Source: Desulfobulbus sp. (lineage in GTDB: Bacteria > Desulfobacterota > Desulfobulbia > Desulfobulbales > Desulfobulbaceae). Taken from it: a stretch of DNA of 64,000 nucleotides. The notes beneath the pieces are model-generated. The model did not search any database. It was not told where the DNA came from and worked only from the letters and a program-made list of their open reading frames with translations. Positions within the stretch are counted from its first letter, which is position 1. Every line of letters starts with the position of its first letter. Positions 19,934 to 28,887 of this stretch are shown here, piece by piece. The DNA lies in contig JAITGO010000017.1 in assembly GCA_031280615.1 (NCBI GenBank), positions 558,001 through 622,000 on the forward strand, written 5' to 3'. The position numbers and the translations under genes are program-made.

Positions 19934-20069
19934 TATTCTCTCCCATCCGGACTGTCACCGTCGGCTCCGGCCTTTCACCGGATCTGCTTGACCCTGCTCG
20001 AGGAGCAGGCGCTCGCGGGCTTGCCTTGCGGCTTACCGCCGGTAGGGAATTTCACCCTGCCCTGAGAAT
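19934..20069 (-). promoter_or_regulatory. FMN riboswitch (RFN element) controlling ribB
   Basis: Read on the minus strand, the conserved RFN segments appear in order: TCAGGGCAGGGTGAAATTCC at the 5' end, CTACCGGCGGTAAGCC, GCCCGCGAGC, GATCCGGTGAAAGGCCGG, GCCGACGGT and AGTCCGGATGGGAGA at the 3' end. This is the six-stem aptamer that binds FMN. A hairpin (AACCGGC/GCCGGTT) lies between the aptamer and ribB but lacks a T-run, so control may act on translation or through a structure not resolved by eye. Confidence 0.93.
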
Positions 20070-20075
20070 GGCCGC

Positions 20076-20104
20076 ACTATAAAAGAATCGATGCCCGGCA
20101 ACAA
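20076..20104 (-). promoter_or_regulatory. Sigma70-type promoter for the FMN riboswitch-ribB transcript
   Basis: On the minus strand TTGTTG (20099-20104) and TATAGT (20076-20081) are exactly 17 bases apart and end seven bases before the RFN element. Confidence 0.65.
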
Positions 20105-20129
20105 TAGGTATTTTCGCGCAATTACCCGA

Positions 20130-20340
20130 CGGTTGCAGGCAGAGTTGAAGCTGTTATTGCTGTCGATTGGGGTGGGGAGGGCAATCACGTAGACGGTGCA
20201 GGGCCGCAGCTCCTCGCTCCGGCTGGCCTTGAGGTCGAAATCGACGGTCGGGGGTTTCTTGCTGAATTCTACGGCCAGGGGCAGACCGACGTATCTCAGG
20301 CCGACGATACCGACGCGGGTGTTGGACAAAGAAGGCTTGC
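20130..20340 (-). pseudogene. Remnant of a nucleotide-sugar (UDP-sugar 6-) dehydrogenase gene, internally deleted
   Basis: Minus-strand translation gives the Rossmann start of the WecC/TviB family (RVGIVGLRYVGLPLAVEF, with GLGYVGLP changed to GLRYVGLP), then a joint after about 20 residues straight into TVYVIALPTPIDSNN, which in intact enzymes (VPTPID) lies about 60 residues further on. After that the similarity is lost. So the gene has lost an internal segment and everything downstream. The reading frame is still open but runs into unrelated sequence, including the riboswitch. Such enzymes make UDP-uronic acids for surface polysaccharides. Boundaries are approximate. Confidence 0.65.
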
Positions 20341-20463
20341 TGTTTCCTTTGTTTGGGAATCTGGAGGTAAGAGAGGCTAAATCGTCCGTGGGCCTGTGCC
20401 TTGGACGAATATTTCGGAGTATAGGTCGCCGGTGAGTCAAGTGGAAGTGTTTTTTGGAGAAAA

Positions 20464-21132
20464 TCAAGCGCCTCTTGTTTTCTCCGGCCAGAGCTGGGTG
20501 TGCAACTGGAGCTGCAGGCGCACGGGCAGCCGGTACGCCAGCAGCAATTCGGCTAGGGCTTGCGGGGCGAACAGGGGACGGACCGGCGAGAACAGGACGG
20601 GATGCATCGCCGCCAGCCCGGTGCGGGCGAGCAGTTCCCGCGCCCAATGAAAGTCGCCCTCCGAACTGAGCACGAACTTGATTTCGTCCCGGCAGCCACG
20701 CTCTCGCCGATCGCGGAGGATTGCGAGGTTCTCCGGCAGGTTGTGTCCGGCCATGCCGGAACCTGGACACTTGATGTCCATGATGATCCGAACCGCCTCC
20801 GGAACCCGGTCAAGCGCCAGGCTGCCGTTGGTTTCGAGCAGCACTTCGCGGCCTTCCCGAACCAGAGCCTGCATCAGGGGATAGGCGGCCGTCTGCAGCA
20901 GTGGCTCGCCGCCGGTGATCTCCACCGGCACGCCGGGTGTCGGCGCGGCCCAGGCGAGGATATCCTCCACGGTCATCGACTTGCCCGGCTCCTGCCAGGC
21001 ATAGCGGGCATCGCAGTAGGCGCAGCGCAGATTACAGCCCGCCAGGCGGACGAACAGACAGGGCAGTCCGGCCCAAGTCGATTCGCCCTGGATGGAGTAA
21101 AACAGTTCCGAGACGTGCAGCGGTTCAGTCAC
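20464..21132 (-). CDS. queE: 7-carboxy-7-deazaguanine synthase
   Basis: QueE is the radical SAM enzyme that turns 6-carboxy-tetrahydropterin into 7-carboxy-7-deazaguanine on the way to queuosine. The N-terminal SIQGESTWAGLPC and the cluster motif CNLRCAYC (Cys33, Cys37, Cys40) are typical, and ITGGEPLLQ follows. The 222-residue length is normal. The start overlaps the queD stop by eight bases, so the two steps are coupled on one transcript. Confidence 0.92.
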   Translation of the reverse strand: MTEPLHVSELFYSIQGESTWAGLPCLFVRLAGCNLRCAYCDARYAWQEPGKSMTVEDILAWAAPTPGVPVEITGGEPLLQTAAYPLMQALVREGREVLLETNGSLALDRVPEAVRIIMDIKCPGSGMAGHNLPENLAILRDRRERGCRDEIKFVLSSEGDFHWARELLARTGLAAMHPVLFSPVRPLFAPQALAELLLAYRLPVRLQLQLHTQLWPEKTRGA

Positions 21133-21493
21133 CGTAGTAAATCACCCCGCTGGATTCGGTTTCCCGCACCTCGACGCTGTAAAGCCGGTAACGGTCGGTG
21201 CGCAGGGGCCGTTCGAGTTCGCGGAAAAGGTACATGGCGATGTGCTCGGACGAGGGATTGATCTCCCGGAAGGCCGGGTGTTGGTTGAGGTCGCGGTGAT
21301 CGAGCTCGTCGACCACGGTGTTGACCGTCTGCTTCAACTGCTTGAAATCGATGCCCATGCCGAGGTGATCGAGTTTTTCAGCCCGCACGGTCACCTTGAT
21401 TTGCCAGTTGTGACCATGGGGATTCTCGCAGTTGCCCGGATAGGCCCGCAGATGATGGCCGCCGGAAAAATGGGTTCGGATGAAAACGTCCAT
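21125..21493 (-). CDS. queD: 6-carboxy-5,6,7,8-tetrahydropterin synthase
   Basis: QueD makes the pterin substrate of QueE. Zinc-binding histidines appear in FSGGHHLR and NPHGHNW, with Cys22 in GNCENPHGH as the catalytic Cys. The 122-residue length fits the family. The ATG at 21493 (MDVFIR) was chosen because similarity begins there; the longer open frame upstream is unrelated. The pair queD-queE is divergent from the methyltransferase gene at 21675. Confidence 0.92.
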   Translation of the reverse strand: MDVFIRTHFSGGHHLRAYPGNCENPHGHNWQIKVTVRAEKLDHLGMGIDFKQLKQTVNTVVDELDHRDLNQHPAFREINPSSEHIAMYLFRELERPLRTDRYRLYSVEVRETESSGVIYYGD

Positions 21494-21674
21494 AATGCTT
21501 GTTTGTTTTTGATTGTATGTTGTTTTTTTTGTTTGACGCCCAAGGTGGCGAAATGCGGCTTGCGCATTCGTACGCACATGGTAAACAGGTGCGTTGTCCT
21601 GTCGGAAGCCGGGATGCGAACGGAGCACTGTAGCAGGAACGAGACCGTCTTGCCAGCCCGTTGTCAACTCTCTC

Positions 21675-22454
21675 ATGGTGGAGCCAGCCGTGTCGGAACC
21701 GAACCTTTTTTGCAATGCAGTGACCGATGATGCCCTGTTCAACGGCAAGCTGATCTGCCGCCAACCCCGCAACGGTTACCGTTTTTCGGTGGATGCGGTC
21801 CTGGCCGCCCATTTCGTCAATCCGGGGTCGGACCGGCGGGTGCTTGATCTCGGCTGCGGCTGCGGCGTTATCGGCCTTATTTTGTGCTTCCGCTACCCGG
21901 ATATCGTGGTCGAGGGGCTGGAGGTGCAGGCGTCCCTGGCCGACTTGGCTGAGGCAAACGGCCGGAGCAATGGAGTCGGCAACCGTTTCTCGGTGCGGCG
22001 TGGCGATGTCCGTGCCATTGCCGACTCGGTGCCGCCGGAGTCCGTTGACGTGGTGGTGTGCAATCCCCCCTACGGCGGCAGGAAAACCGGCCGGCTGAAT
22101 CGGGACAGCCAGGCGGCCAGCGCCCGCCATGAGGTGCAAGGCGGGATCGAGGATTTTGTCCGGGCAGCGGCGTTTGCAGTCAAAAATCGGGGCCAGGTGG
22201 TGTTCGTGTATCCGGCCCGGCGCTGCAATACCCTGCTCGCCGCCATGCAGGCCCATCGGCTGACGCCCAAGCGGCTGCTGCCGGTCTATTCCTATTCCGA
22301 GGCGGCCCAGGCCTGCCTGGTGCTGGTCGAGGCGCGGAAGAACGGCGGCGAGCAGATCGACATTCTGGCGCCGTTTTTTATCCATCAGCATGGCGGCGGC
22401 TACAGCCCGGCCATGCGCGCCCTCTACGAGACTTCCCCGTGCTTGCCAAGGTAA
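21675..22454 (+). CDS. TrmN6-like methyltransferase (tRNA1(Val) A37 N6-methyltransferase family)
   Basis: The protein of about 259 residues is a class I methyltransferase. Motif I reads VLDLGCGCGVIGL, and the adenine-N6 motif is NPPY in VVVCNPPYGG. The leading GYRFSVDAVLAAHF is the YfiC/TrmN6 signature, where DA precedes the SAM domain. The start is uncertain: ATG at 21675 or GTG at 21690, the latter with GGTGGAG at a good distance. It overlaps the following ComM-like gene by 16 bases. Confidence 0.85.
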   Translation: MVEPAVSEPNLFCNAVTDDALFNGKLICRQPRNGYRFSVDAVLAAHFVNPGSDRRVLDLGCGCGVIGLILCFRYPDIVVEGLEVQASLADLAEANGRSNGVGNRFSVRRGDVRAIADSVPPESVDVVVCNPPYGGRKTGRLNRDSQAASARHEVQGGIEDFVRAAAFAVKNRGQVVFVYPARRCNTLLAAMQAHRLTPKRLLPVYSYSEAAQACLVLVEARKNGGEQIDILAPFFIHQHGGGYSPAMRALYETSPCLPR

Positions 22455-23971
22455 TCGGCTGTTCGGTGACCGGGGTCGAAGGGCTGCTAGTCCAGGTAGA
22501 GGTGGACCTGGCCCAGGGGCTTCCGTCCTTTTCGACCGTGGGATTGGCCGAGGGCGCGGTGCGCGAGGCCAAGGACCGAGTCCGGGCGGCGATCAAGAAT
22601 GCGGGCTACAGTTTTCCCCAACATCGCATCACGGTCAACCTGGCGCCGGCGGCGGTCAAGAAGGAGGGCACCGGCTACGATTTGCCCATGGCAATGGGCA
22701 TCCTGGCAGCCTCCGGCCTGGTGGACGGCAGCCGGCTCGAACGGACCGCCATGGCCGGCGAGCTTTCCCTGGACGGATCGGTGCGGCCGGTGCCGGGCGT
22801 CTTGCCCATGGCCCTGGCGGCTTGCCGGGAGGGGATGGACCGTTTGCTGGTGCCGGCGGGCAATGCCGCCGAGGCGGCCATTGTCCGGGGGATCGACGTC
22901 TACCCGGTCGAACGGCTGGACCAGGCGGTGGAGTTGCTTGCCGGCCGTATCGCCCTGGCGCCGGTACTGCTCGATCCGGCCGAGCTTTTTGCCCGCCACC
23001 GTGACCGCTATCCGGTCGATTTCGCGGATATCAAGGGGCAGGAGTACGCCAAGCGGGCCATGGAAATCGCAGCGGCCGGCGGCCACAATGTCCTGCTGAC
23101 CGGGGTGCCGGGAACCGGCAAGACCATGATGGCGCGCCGGCTGGCGACTATTCTGCCCGACCTGACCTTGGAGGAGGCTATCGAGACCACCAAGGTCTTT
23201 TCCTCGGCCGGCCTGCTGCCCGAACAGGAGCCGCTGCTGGTGACCCGTCCTTTTCGAGCCCCGCACCACACCGTGTCCGACGCCGGCCTGATCGGCGGCG
23301 GCCAGGTGCCGCGTCCCGGCGAGGTTTCGTTGGCCCACAATGGCGTGCTCTTTCTCGACGAGCTGCCGGAATTCAAGAAGCATGTGCTCGAGGTCTTGCG
23401 CCAGCCCTTGGAGGACGGCACGGTGACCATCGCCCGCGCCTCGTCCAGCCTCCGTTTTCCGGCCCGGTTCATGATGGTTGCGGCCATGAATCCATGCCCG
23501 TGCGGTTTTCTGGGAGACCGTATCCGGCCCTGCACCTGCACGCCGCTGCAGGTGCAGCGTTACCGCAGCCGCCTGTCCGGACCGCTTCTGGACCGCATCG
23601 ACATGCATGTCGAGGTGCCGCCGGTGGCGGTGCAAGAGATGCTCGGCCAGCCGGAAGGAGAGCCGTCGGCCGTAATCCGGCAGCGGGTCAACCAAGCTCG
23701 CAGCCGCCAGCGCCAGCGGTTTGCCGGTACGGCCGGCATCCATTGCAACGCCCAGATGAGCGCCAGGGAAGTCAAAAAATTCTGCCGCCTCGATCCCGCC
23801 TCGGCCGATCTGCTCGGCCAATCGATCGCCCGGCTCGGCCTTTCCGCCCGGGCCTACCACCGCATCCTCAAAATTGCCCTGACCATCGCCGATCTTGCCG
23901 GCGCCGCAATGCCGGACCAAAGCCATGTTGCGGAGGCGATTCAATACCGACGCCTCCAATTCGACATCTAA
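22439..23971 (+). CDS. comM: YifB/ComM-family Mg-chelatase-like AAA ATPase
   Basis: The 510-residue protein has the family layout: an N-terminal Lon-protease-like S5 fold (about 1-170, starting with GCSVTGVEGLLVQVEVDLAQG), an AAA+ module with Walker A GVPGTGKTMMARRL and Walker B LFLDELPEF, and a C-terminal Mg-chelatase domain with a Cys-rich NPCPCGFLGDRIRPCTCT insert. ComM is a helicase that promotes branch migration in natural transformation; in non-competent species its role is open. The GTG start at 22439 lies inside the end of the methyltransferase gene. Confidence 0.9.
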   Translation: MLAKVIGCSVTGVEGLLVQVEVDLAQGLPSFSTVGLAEGAVREAKDRVRAAIKNAGYSFPQHRITVNLAPAAVKKEGTGYDLPMAMGILAASGLVDGSRLERTAMAGELSLDGSVRPVPGVLPMALAACREGMDRLLVPAGNAAEAAIVRGIDVYPVERLDQAVELLAGRIALAPVLLDPAELFARHRDRYPVDFADIKGQEYAKRAMEIAAAGGHNVLLTGVPGTGKTMMARRLATILPDLTLEEAIETTKVFSSAGLLPEQEPLLVTRPFRAPHHTVSDAGLIGGGQVPRPGEVSLAHNGVLFLDELPEFKKHVLEVLRQPLEDGTVTIARASSSLRFPARFMMVAAMNPCPCGFLGDRIRPCTCTPLQVQRYRSRLSGPLLDRIDMHVEVPPVAVQEMLGQPEGEPSAVIRQRVNQARSRQRQRFAGTAGIHCNAQMSAREVKKFCRLDPASADLLGQSIARLGLSARAYHRILKIALTIADLAGAAMPDQSHVAEAIQYRRLQFDI

Positions 23972-24005
23972 AACGAAGGGCGCGCCGAAAGCGTCCCAGA
24001 CGTGT

Positions 24006-26858
24006 TCATGCGTTCAACGCCGCCCTGATTTTTTCCGCCAGTTTCATGGTGGAAAAAGGTTTGGGGAGAAAGTGGCACTGCTGGTCCAGCACACCGTGTT
24101 GGGCAATGATATCGGCGGTATAGCCCGACATGTAGATAATGCGGAGCGTCGGGAAGACGGCGGCCAGGCGGTCGGCCAGCTCTTTGCCGTTCATGCCCGG
24201 CATGATCACGTCGGTGATGAGGAGATCGATCCGGCCGGGGTACTGACCGACCAGCGACATGGCCTTTTCGGGTGACTGGGCGGTCAGAGCGTTGTACCCC
24301 AGTTTTTTCAGCATGGATTGCCCCAGTGCCAGCAGGCTCGGATCGTCCTCGACCAACAGGACGGTTTCTCCTTGACCGAGGGCGATTGCCGGCCTGCTCC
24401 GACCTTGCGTGTCTTGGATGGCGCCGGCAACGGCAACGGGCAGGTAGATAAAAAAAACGGTCCCTTGGCCCGGCGTGCTCTCGACCTCGATGATGCCGGC
24501 GTTCTGCTGCACAATGCCGTAGACAGTGGCCAGCCCGAGCCCGGTGCCGAACAGGTCCTTGGTGGTGAAGAACGGCTCGTAGATATTGTCCAGCAGTTCC
24601 GGCTCGATGCCGCAGCCATCGTCGGCAACCGAGAGCACGATGTAGTCGCCCGGTTCGGCCCCGTGGTGTTCGTCGCAAAAAGCCTCGTCGAGAAAGATCC
24701 GGCCGGTGCGGATGGTGATCGTGCCGTTTTCCTCGATGGCGTCGCGGGCATTGACGCAGAGGTTGGCCAGGATCTGGTCGATCTGGGCCGGATCCATTTT
24801 GATCGCCGGCAGGCCGGAACCCGGTAGCCAGAGCAGTTCGATGTCCTCGCCTATCAGCCGGCGCAGCATGCTCAGAATACCGTTCACGGTCTGGTTGAGG
24901 TCGGTGGTCTGGGGGACGATGTGCTGCTTGCGGGAGTAGGCCAGCAGCTGACGGACAATGTCGGCGGAACGCAGGGCCGCTTCGTGGATTTTTTTCAGGT
25001 CGGCATGGAGGGGCTTATCGGGATCGGTTTTTTCCAGCGCCATCTCGGCATAGCCGATGATCACCGCCAGGATGTTGTTGAAATCGTGGGCTACTCCGCC
25101 GGTGAGCCGGCCGATCGATTCCATCTTCTGTGCCTGCCGATACTGCGCTTCCAATTTGAGCTGGGTGGTGATGTCGTGCTTGATCGCCACGAAATTGACG
25201 ATGAGGCCCTGGCGGTCGAACACCGGCGAGATCGAAGCCTCCTCGGTATAGAGAGAGCCGTCCTTTTTCCGGTTGACCAGGCGGCCGCTCCAGGTGCGGC
25301 CCGAAGTGATGGTTTGCCACAGATCGCGGTAAAAATCCTCGTTGTGCTCGCCGCTCTTGAGGATGCGCGAGTTGCGCTGAATGACCTCGTCGACCGTGTA
25401 TCCGGTGACCCGGGTAAAGGCCGGGTTGGCATACTGGATGCTGCCGTCCGCATCGGTGATGACGATGATCTCGCCGGCCTGTTCGATCGCCACCTTGAGC
25501 CGTTTCAGGTCGGCTTCGGTCTGTTTGCGTTGCCTGATGTCGCGGGTGATGGAGATGATGTGGGGTTCGCCGTTCAAGACCAGGGGGCGTGCCGACAGCA
25601 GACCGGTCCCGAGGGTACCGTCCTTGCAGCGGAACACGGCTTCGAAGTTGTCGCAACTCCCCCGGGTGCGCATGGCCGTGACCATGAGCTGGCGATCGGC
25701 GGGATCGTGCCAGAGGTTCAGGGCCAGCGAGGTCATGCCGGCGACGTCCTCGCGGGTAAAACCGGTGAGGTCGGTGAATCCCCGGTTGATGTCCACATAC
25801 ATGCCGTCCGCCAGCCGGTTGATGTTGACGGCATCCGGGCTCTGGTCGAAGGCCAGGGCGAATTTCTCCCGGCTTTCCCGCAACTCCTGCTCGGTCCGCT
25901 TGCGCTCGGTGATATCGCGGAAGATGGCCTGGTAGGAACCGTCCGGCATGATCTTGCTGCGCATTTCAAAGATGATCGTCGAACCGTCCGGCCGGAGCAG
26001 GTCGCGTTCGCTCACCACGGTCTGGCCCCGTCGCAGGAGGTCGAAGCGGAATGGGACCTTTTCCATGCTTTTCGGGGTAAAGGCCAGTTCGCTGATGTGC
26101 TTGCCGACAATCGTGTCGCACTCTTCACCCAACATGGCGCACATCGAACCGTTGATTTCGGTGATGATGCCTTCGCCATTTCCCAGCACGATGCCGTCGA
26201 CGGCCAGTTCGATCAGGCCCCGGTATCGCTCTTCGCTTGCCTGGACCGCCATTCTCGCCCGTTTCGAGGCGGTGATGTCGATGGCGGTGAAGGCAAGGAC
26301 GGCGTCCGGGGTGCCCGCATCGATCGGGGTCGAACTCAGAAGCACGTCGAGGCCCGAGCCGTCCCGCCGTTGCCACCTGGTTTCGATCGTGGCGTTGCCG
26401 GATTGGCCGATCTGGCGATAGGTCTCGATCGCGGCCGCCTTGTATTCGGCATTGTTGGCATAGAGAATCCGGGCGTTGGCACCGATCAGTTCTTCGGGGC
26501 GATAACCGGTCATGGCGCACAGGCGCTTGTTGGCCGTCGAAATGATTCGGTTGCGTGCAACCCCCATCCCGGCGGGTGCGGCCTGAAAGACATTGGCCAG
26601 AAATTGTTCGTTCTTGCGGAGGATGTCCCGTTCCCGTTCGTAACGGTCGAGTTCCCTGCGGGAGGCGAAAAAAAGCAATAACGCGGTGATGGCGACAAAC
26701 AGCCATCCCTTGGCGGTCTGTACCTGGAAAAAGGTGCTGCCATCGTTGATCAGGACATAGGCGGCGCGGTCGGAAAACCCTATCCACAGGACGGAAACGG
26801 CAAGATAGATGAGCGCCGCCTTGGCGGCGATTCGGTTGGCGGTGGATAGGGGGGGCAT
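24006..26858 (-). CDS. Hybrid sensor histidine kinase with four PAS domains and a C-terminal receiver
   Basis: The 950-residue protein has two N-terminal membrane helices (about 13-28 and 50-66), four PAS/PAC units (about 83-200, 208-320, 328-445, 453-570), a HisKA domain with phosphoacceptor His591 in GGVAHDFNNIL, an HATPase domain (about 690-810) and a receiver (about 830-950) with Asp in LLITDVIMPGMNGKEL. GGVAHDFNN-type hybrid kinases are common in sulfate reducers. The signal is unknown; no separate response regulator or phosphotransfer gene lies next to it. It appears to be transcribed alone. Confidence 0.9.
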   Translation of the reverse strand: MPPLSTANRIAAKAALIYLAVSVLWIGFSDRAAYVLINDGSTFFQVQTAKGWLFVAITALLLFFASRRELDRYERERDILRKNEQFLANVFQAAPAGMGVARNRIISTANKRLCAMTGYRPEELIGANARILYANNAEYKAAAIETYRQIGQSGNATIETRWQRRDGSGLDVLLSSTPIDAGTPDAVLAFTAIDITASKRARMAVQASEERYRGLIELAVDGIVLGNGEGIITEINGSMCAMLGEECDTIVGKHISELAFTPKSMEKVPFRFDLLRRGQTVVSERDLLRPDGSTIIFEMRSKIMPDGSYQAIFRDITERKRTEQELRESREKFALAFDQSPDAVNINRLADGMYVDINRGFTDLTGFTREDVAGMTSLALNLWHDPADRQLMVTAMRTRGSCDNFEAVFRCKDGTLGTGLLSARPLVLNGEPHIISITRDIRQRKQTEADLKRLKVAIEQAGEIIVITDADGSIQYANPAFTRVTGYTVDEVIQRNSRILKSGEHNEDFYRDLWQTITSGRTWSGRLVNRKKDGSLYTEEASISPVFDRQGLIVNFVAIKHDITTQLKLEAQYRQAQKMESIGRLTGGVAHDFNNILAVIIGYAEMALEKTDPDKPLHADLKKIHEAALRSADIVRQLLAYSRKQHIVPQTTDLNQTVNGILSMLRRLIGEDIELLWLPGSGLPAIKMDPAQIDQILANLCVNARDAIEENGTITIRTGRIFLDEAFCDEHHGAEPGDYIVLSVADDGCGIEPELLDNIYEPFFTTKDLFGTGLGLATVYGIVQQNAGIIEVESTPGQGTVFFIYLPVAVAGAIQDTQGRSRPAIALGQGETVLLVEDDPSLLALGQSMLKKLGYNALTAQSPEKAMSLVGQYPGRIDLLITDVIMPGMNGKELADRLAAVFPTLRIIYMSGYTADIIAQHGVLDQQCHFLPKPFSTMKLAEKIRAALNA

Positions 26859-27097
26859 GGCATGATCCGGTGCAAAGAAAAGATGCTCGCAAAGGTGGCG
26901 GACAAGGCCGGTTGTCGCCTCGCCAACCTATACTCGAGGCAAGGATAAAAGTACAGGATTTCAACTAGGAATGTGCGGCTCCAGCGCAGTCCGGCGGTGT
27001 GTGCGCGCTGGGTGGCCGTAGGAAAACGAGAGGGGAAAAAAGACACCGCAGCCGTTGAGTTGGCCGAGGAAGGAAGCGGGCCGGCGACGGTTGAAAG

Positions 27098-27133
27098 CCC
27101 GGACCGGCCGCTCGGGACGAGCACCGGTCCGGG
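27098..27133 (-). terminator. Hairpin downstream of the cytochrome gene, probable terminator
   Basis: A perfect 10-bp inverted repeat (27098-27107 with 27124-27133) with a 16-base loop lies just past the cytochrome stop. Only a short CTTT follows on the minus strand, so termination would be weak. The remaining 240 bases up to the kinase gene show no gene. Confidence 0.45.
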
Positions 27134-27154
27134 GCAAAGGAGGGGTGGGCCGGA

Positions 27155-27547
27155 TTATTTATGGCACACGGTACATTTGGCCAGTTCCGGTTTGGTTTTG
27201 CTGTGGCAGTCGCGACACAGGGCATGGGCTGCGTTTTTGAAGGTGTTGACCTTGTCCGGCATGCCTGCCTTGCTATTGTGGCAGGATTCGCATTTTTCGA
27301 TCTTCTGTCCTTCGCTGTAGGCGACCCGCTTGCCGTTTGCGTCCTTGCTGTGATGGCAAGCGGCGCATTCCAGCCGCCCCTGATGGGCCGCGTGGGGAAA
27401 GCGGGCCGGCTTGGGGGTGGGAGCGGGGTCGATGGTCGAGGTCAGGGTCATCTCCGCCGGCCCCTTATCCGCGGACACGGCCAGCCCCGCCATGCCCAAG
27501 GTGCAGCAGCCCAGCAGCAGCACGCCGTATAACAGTGTTTTTTTCAT
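27155..27547 (-). CDS. Periplasmic tetraheme class III cytochrome c (c3/c7-like)
   Basis: The 130-residue preprotein has a cleavable signal peptide (about 1-26, ending GLAVSA). The mature part has four CxxCH heme sites at 61-65, 86-90, 111-115 and 125-129, and the leading FPHAAH pair (His52, His55) plus His66 and His108 as likely distal ligands, the pattern of low-potential cytochrome c3 that carries electrons from periplasmic hydrogenases or formate dehydrogenases in sulfate reducers. Start at 27547 has AAGGAGAA upstream. It follows tunR by 83 bases on the same strand. Confidence 0.9.
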   Translation of the reverse strand: MKKTLLYGVLLLGCCTLGMAGLAVSADKGPAEMTLTSTIDPAPTPKPARFPHAAHQGRLECAACHHSKDANGKRVAYSEGQKIEKCESCHNSKAGMPDKVNTFKNAAHALCRDCHSKTKPELAKCTVCHK

Positions 27548-27630
27548 GTTTTTCTCCTTAGTTTTAGTTGCGGTTGAACAGTCAAGTTTAAGGCCACGGC
27601 CGGCAGCGGCCGCCGTGCCGGTCCCACGCT

Positions 27631-28719
27631 TCAATCATCCGTGTGCAGGATGACCGAAAACCCGTTGAAGATCGCCCACACCTGTTCGCCGACAACAAAG
27701 CCGGCGGCTTTGCTTTCGCTGGTGGAGACGAGGGCGCATAGTTCGGTGCGGTCGTCGAGACGGATCACGCATTCCGAATTCACTGTGCCCCGGTTGATGC
27801 GCGCGATTTCCCCCCGCAGGCGGTTGTCGGCGCTGCATCCAGTGAGGAGGTGCCCGCGTTGCAGTATGATCCAAGGTGCCTTGACCTCGGCGGTGATCAG
27901 CTGTCCCAGCCGCAATCCCAGCCGGTCCAGGCTCTCGCGGGTGATGATCGAGGCCACCTGGTGGCCGCCGAGGTTGACCAGGGAGATCCGGGCCTGGACA
28001 TCGCCCCGCTCGATGGCAACGATCTTGCCGAAAAAGGAGTTGCGGGCGCTGGTCTTCCGCGACGATTCCCTCTTGATGAACAGTTGCATGGCCTGGCGCA
28101 GCTCTTCCTCGGAGAACGAGGCATGGACCGCGGTCAGGCTGGGGGTCGCATGGCCCAGCAATTTCTGCACCGCCGGCAGGGGGATGTTGCCGCGCATCAG
28201 TTCCACCGCCCGGGCCCGGCGGATCATCTCCGGCCCGCCCAGGTGCTTGGCAAAGCCGCATTCTTCGGCGCGTTCATAGAACTTCCGGCGGACAAAGGCC
28301 GGGTCTACGGCAAAGCCGTTGGCCAGGGTCCGCCGGAATTCGGGGTCGAGCAGGACGGCCTCGATTTCCCGGCCCAGCGGTTCGGCGATGGCAATGGTCC
28401 GGGCGCAGGGTTCCTCGGTTTCGCAGTCGCGGATACAGACCGTCTGGCCATCGATGTCAACGAAGGGATCGAGTTGGAGAACTTCGTTGAGCTTGGCGCC
28501 TGTGTAGCGGATCAAGAGAAAAATCAACAGGATGCGGCGACGAGAGAGCCGAATGTCCCGCCTCGGGGTATTGTCGGCCCAACCCCGGAACGATTGTTCC
28601 AGCCGGGCCAGCTGGACGGTGTCCAGACAGGGGCCGTCTTCGGGCAACGGCGGTTGGCTGGATCGGGTCGAGTCGGTGGGCACCGGTTCGGAGGCGGAGG
28701 CGGTAAACACCCTGTTCAT
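27631..28719 (-). CDS. tunR: TunR-type tungstate/molybdate-responsive regulator (XerC/D-like domain plus TOBE domains)
   Basis: Residues about 20-215 resemble the catalytic domain of tyrosine recombinases (RRRILLIFLLIRYTGAKLNEVL, then PAVQKLLGHATPSLTAVHA), but the nucleophilic Tyr at the end is not evident (ASFSEEELRQ follows). Residues about 222-362 form two TOBE/Mop repeats (each beginning with a SFFGKIVAIERGDVQARI-like strand) that bind oxyanions. This unusual fusion is that of TunR, reported in sulfate-reducing deltaproteobacteria as a tungstate- and molybdate-responsive transcription factor acting on modABC or TSUP transporter genes. Neither target is in this window. So this is a regulator, not an integrase. 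Confidence 0.85.
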   Translation of the reverse strand: MNRVFTASASEPVPTDSTRSSQPPLPEDGPCLDTVQLARLEQSFRGWADNTPRRDIRLSRRRILLIFLLIRYTGAKLNEVLQLDPFVDIDGQTVCIRDCETEEPCARTIAIAEPLGREIEAVLLDPEFRRTLANGFAVDPAFVRRKFYERAEECGFAKHLGGPEMIRRARAVELMRGNIPLPAVQKLLGHATPSLTAVHASFSEEELRQAMQLFIKRESSRKTSARNSFFGKIVAIERGDVQARISLVNLGGHQVASIITRESLDRLGLRLGQLITAEVKAPWIILQRGHLLTGCSADNRLRGEIARINRGTVNSECVIRLDDRTELCALVSTSESKAAGFVVGEQVWAIFNGFSVILHTDD

Positions 28720-28887
28720 CGGGCAGGCTCCGAAAAAAGGCGTCGTGCGAACGCGGTTCCAGGCCCGCTTGCCTTTCGATTGGTAAAGGCAGTGCCGGCA
28801 CCGGATCGAACGGCGCGTTTCGCGTCATTTGCGGAAATTGTCGAGGTATCGGGCATCAGTATGCTCACGGTGCGCCGCCGACCGGGG

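Noticed and set aside
22487..23959. 490-codon minus-strand open frame
   Set aside because: Antisense to the ComM-like gene; no family features.
24921..26681. 586-codon plus-strand open frame
   Set aside because: It lies antisense to the histidine kinase gene, whose domains are unmistakable; the frame is a by-product of high GC and has no recognisable product.
27631..28719. Tyrosine recombinase suggesting an integrated element
   Set aside because: The TOBE domains and lack of a clear catalytic Tyr mark a TunR-type regulator; no attachment sites or phage genes are around it.
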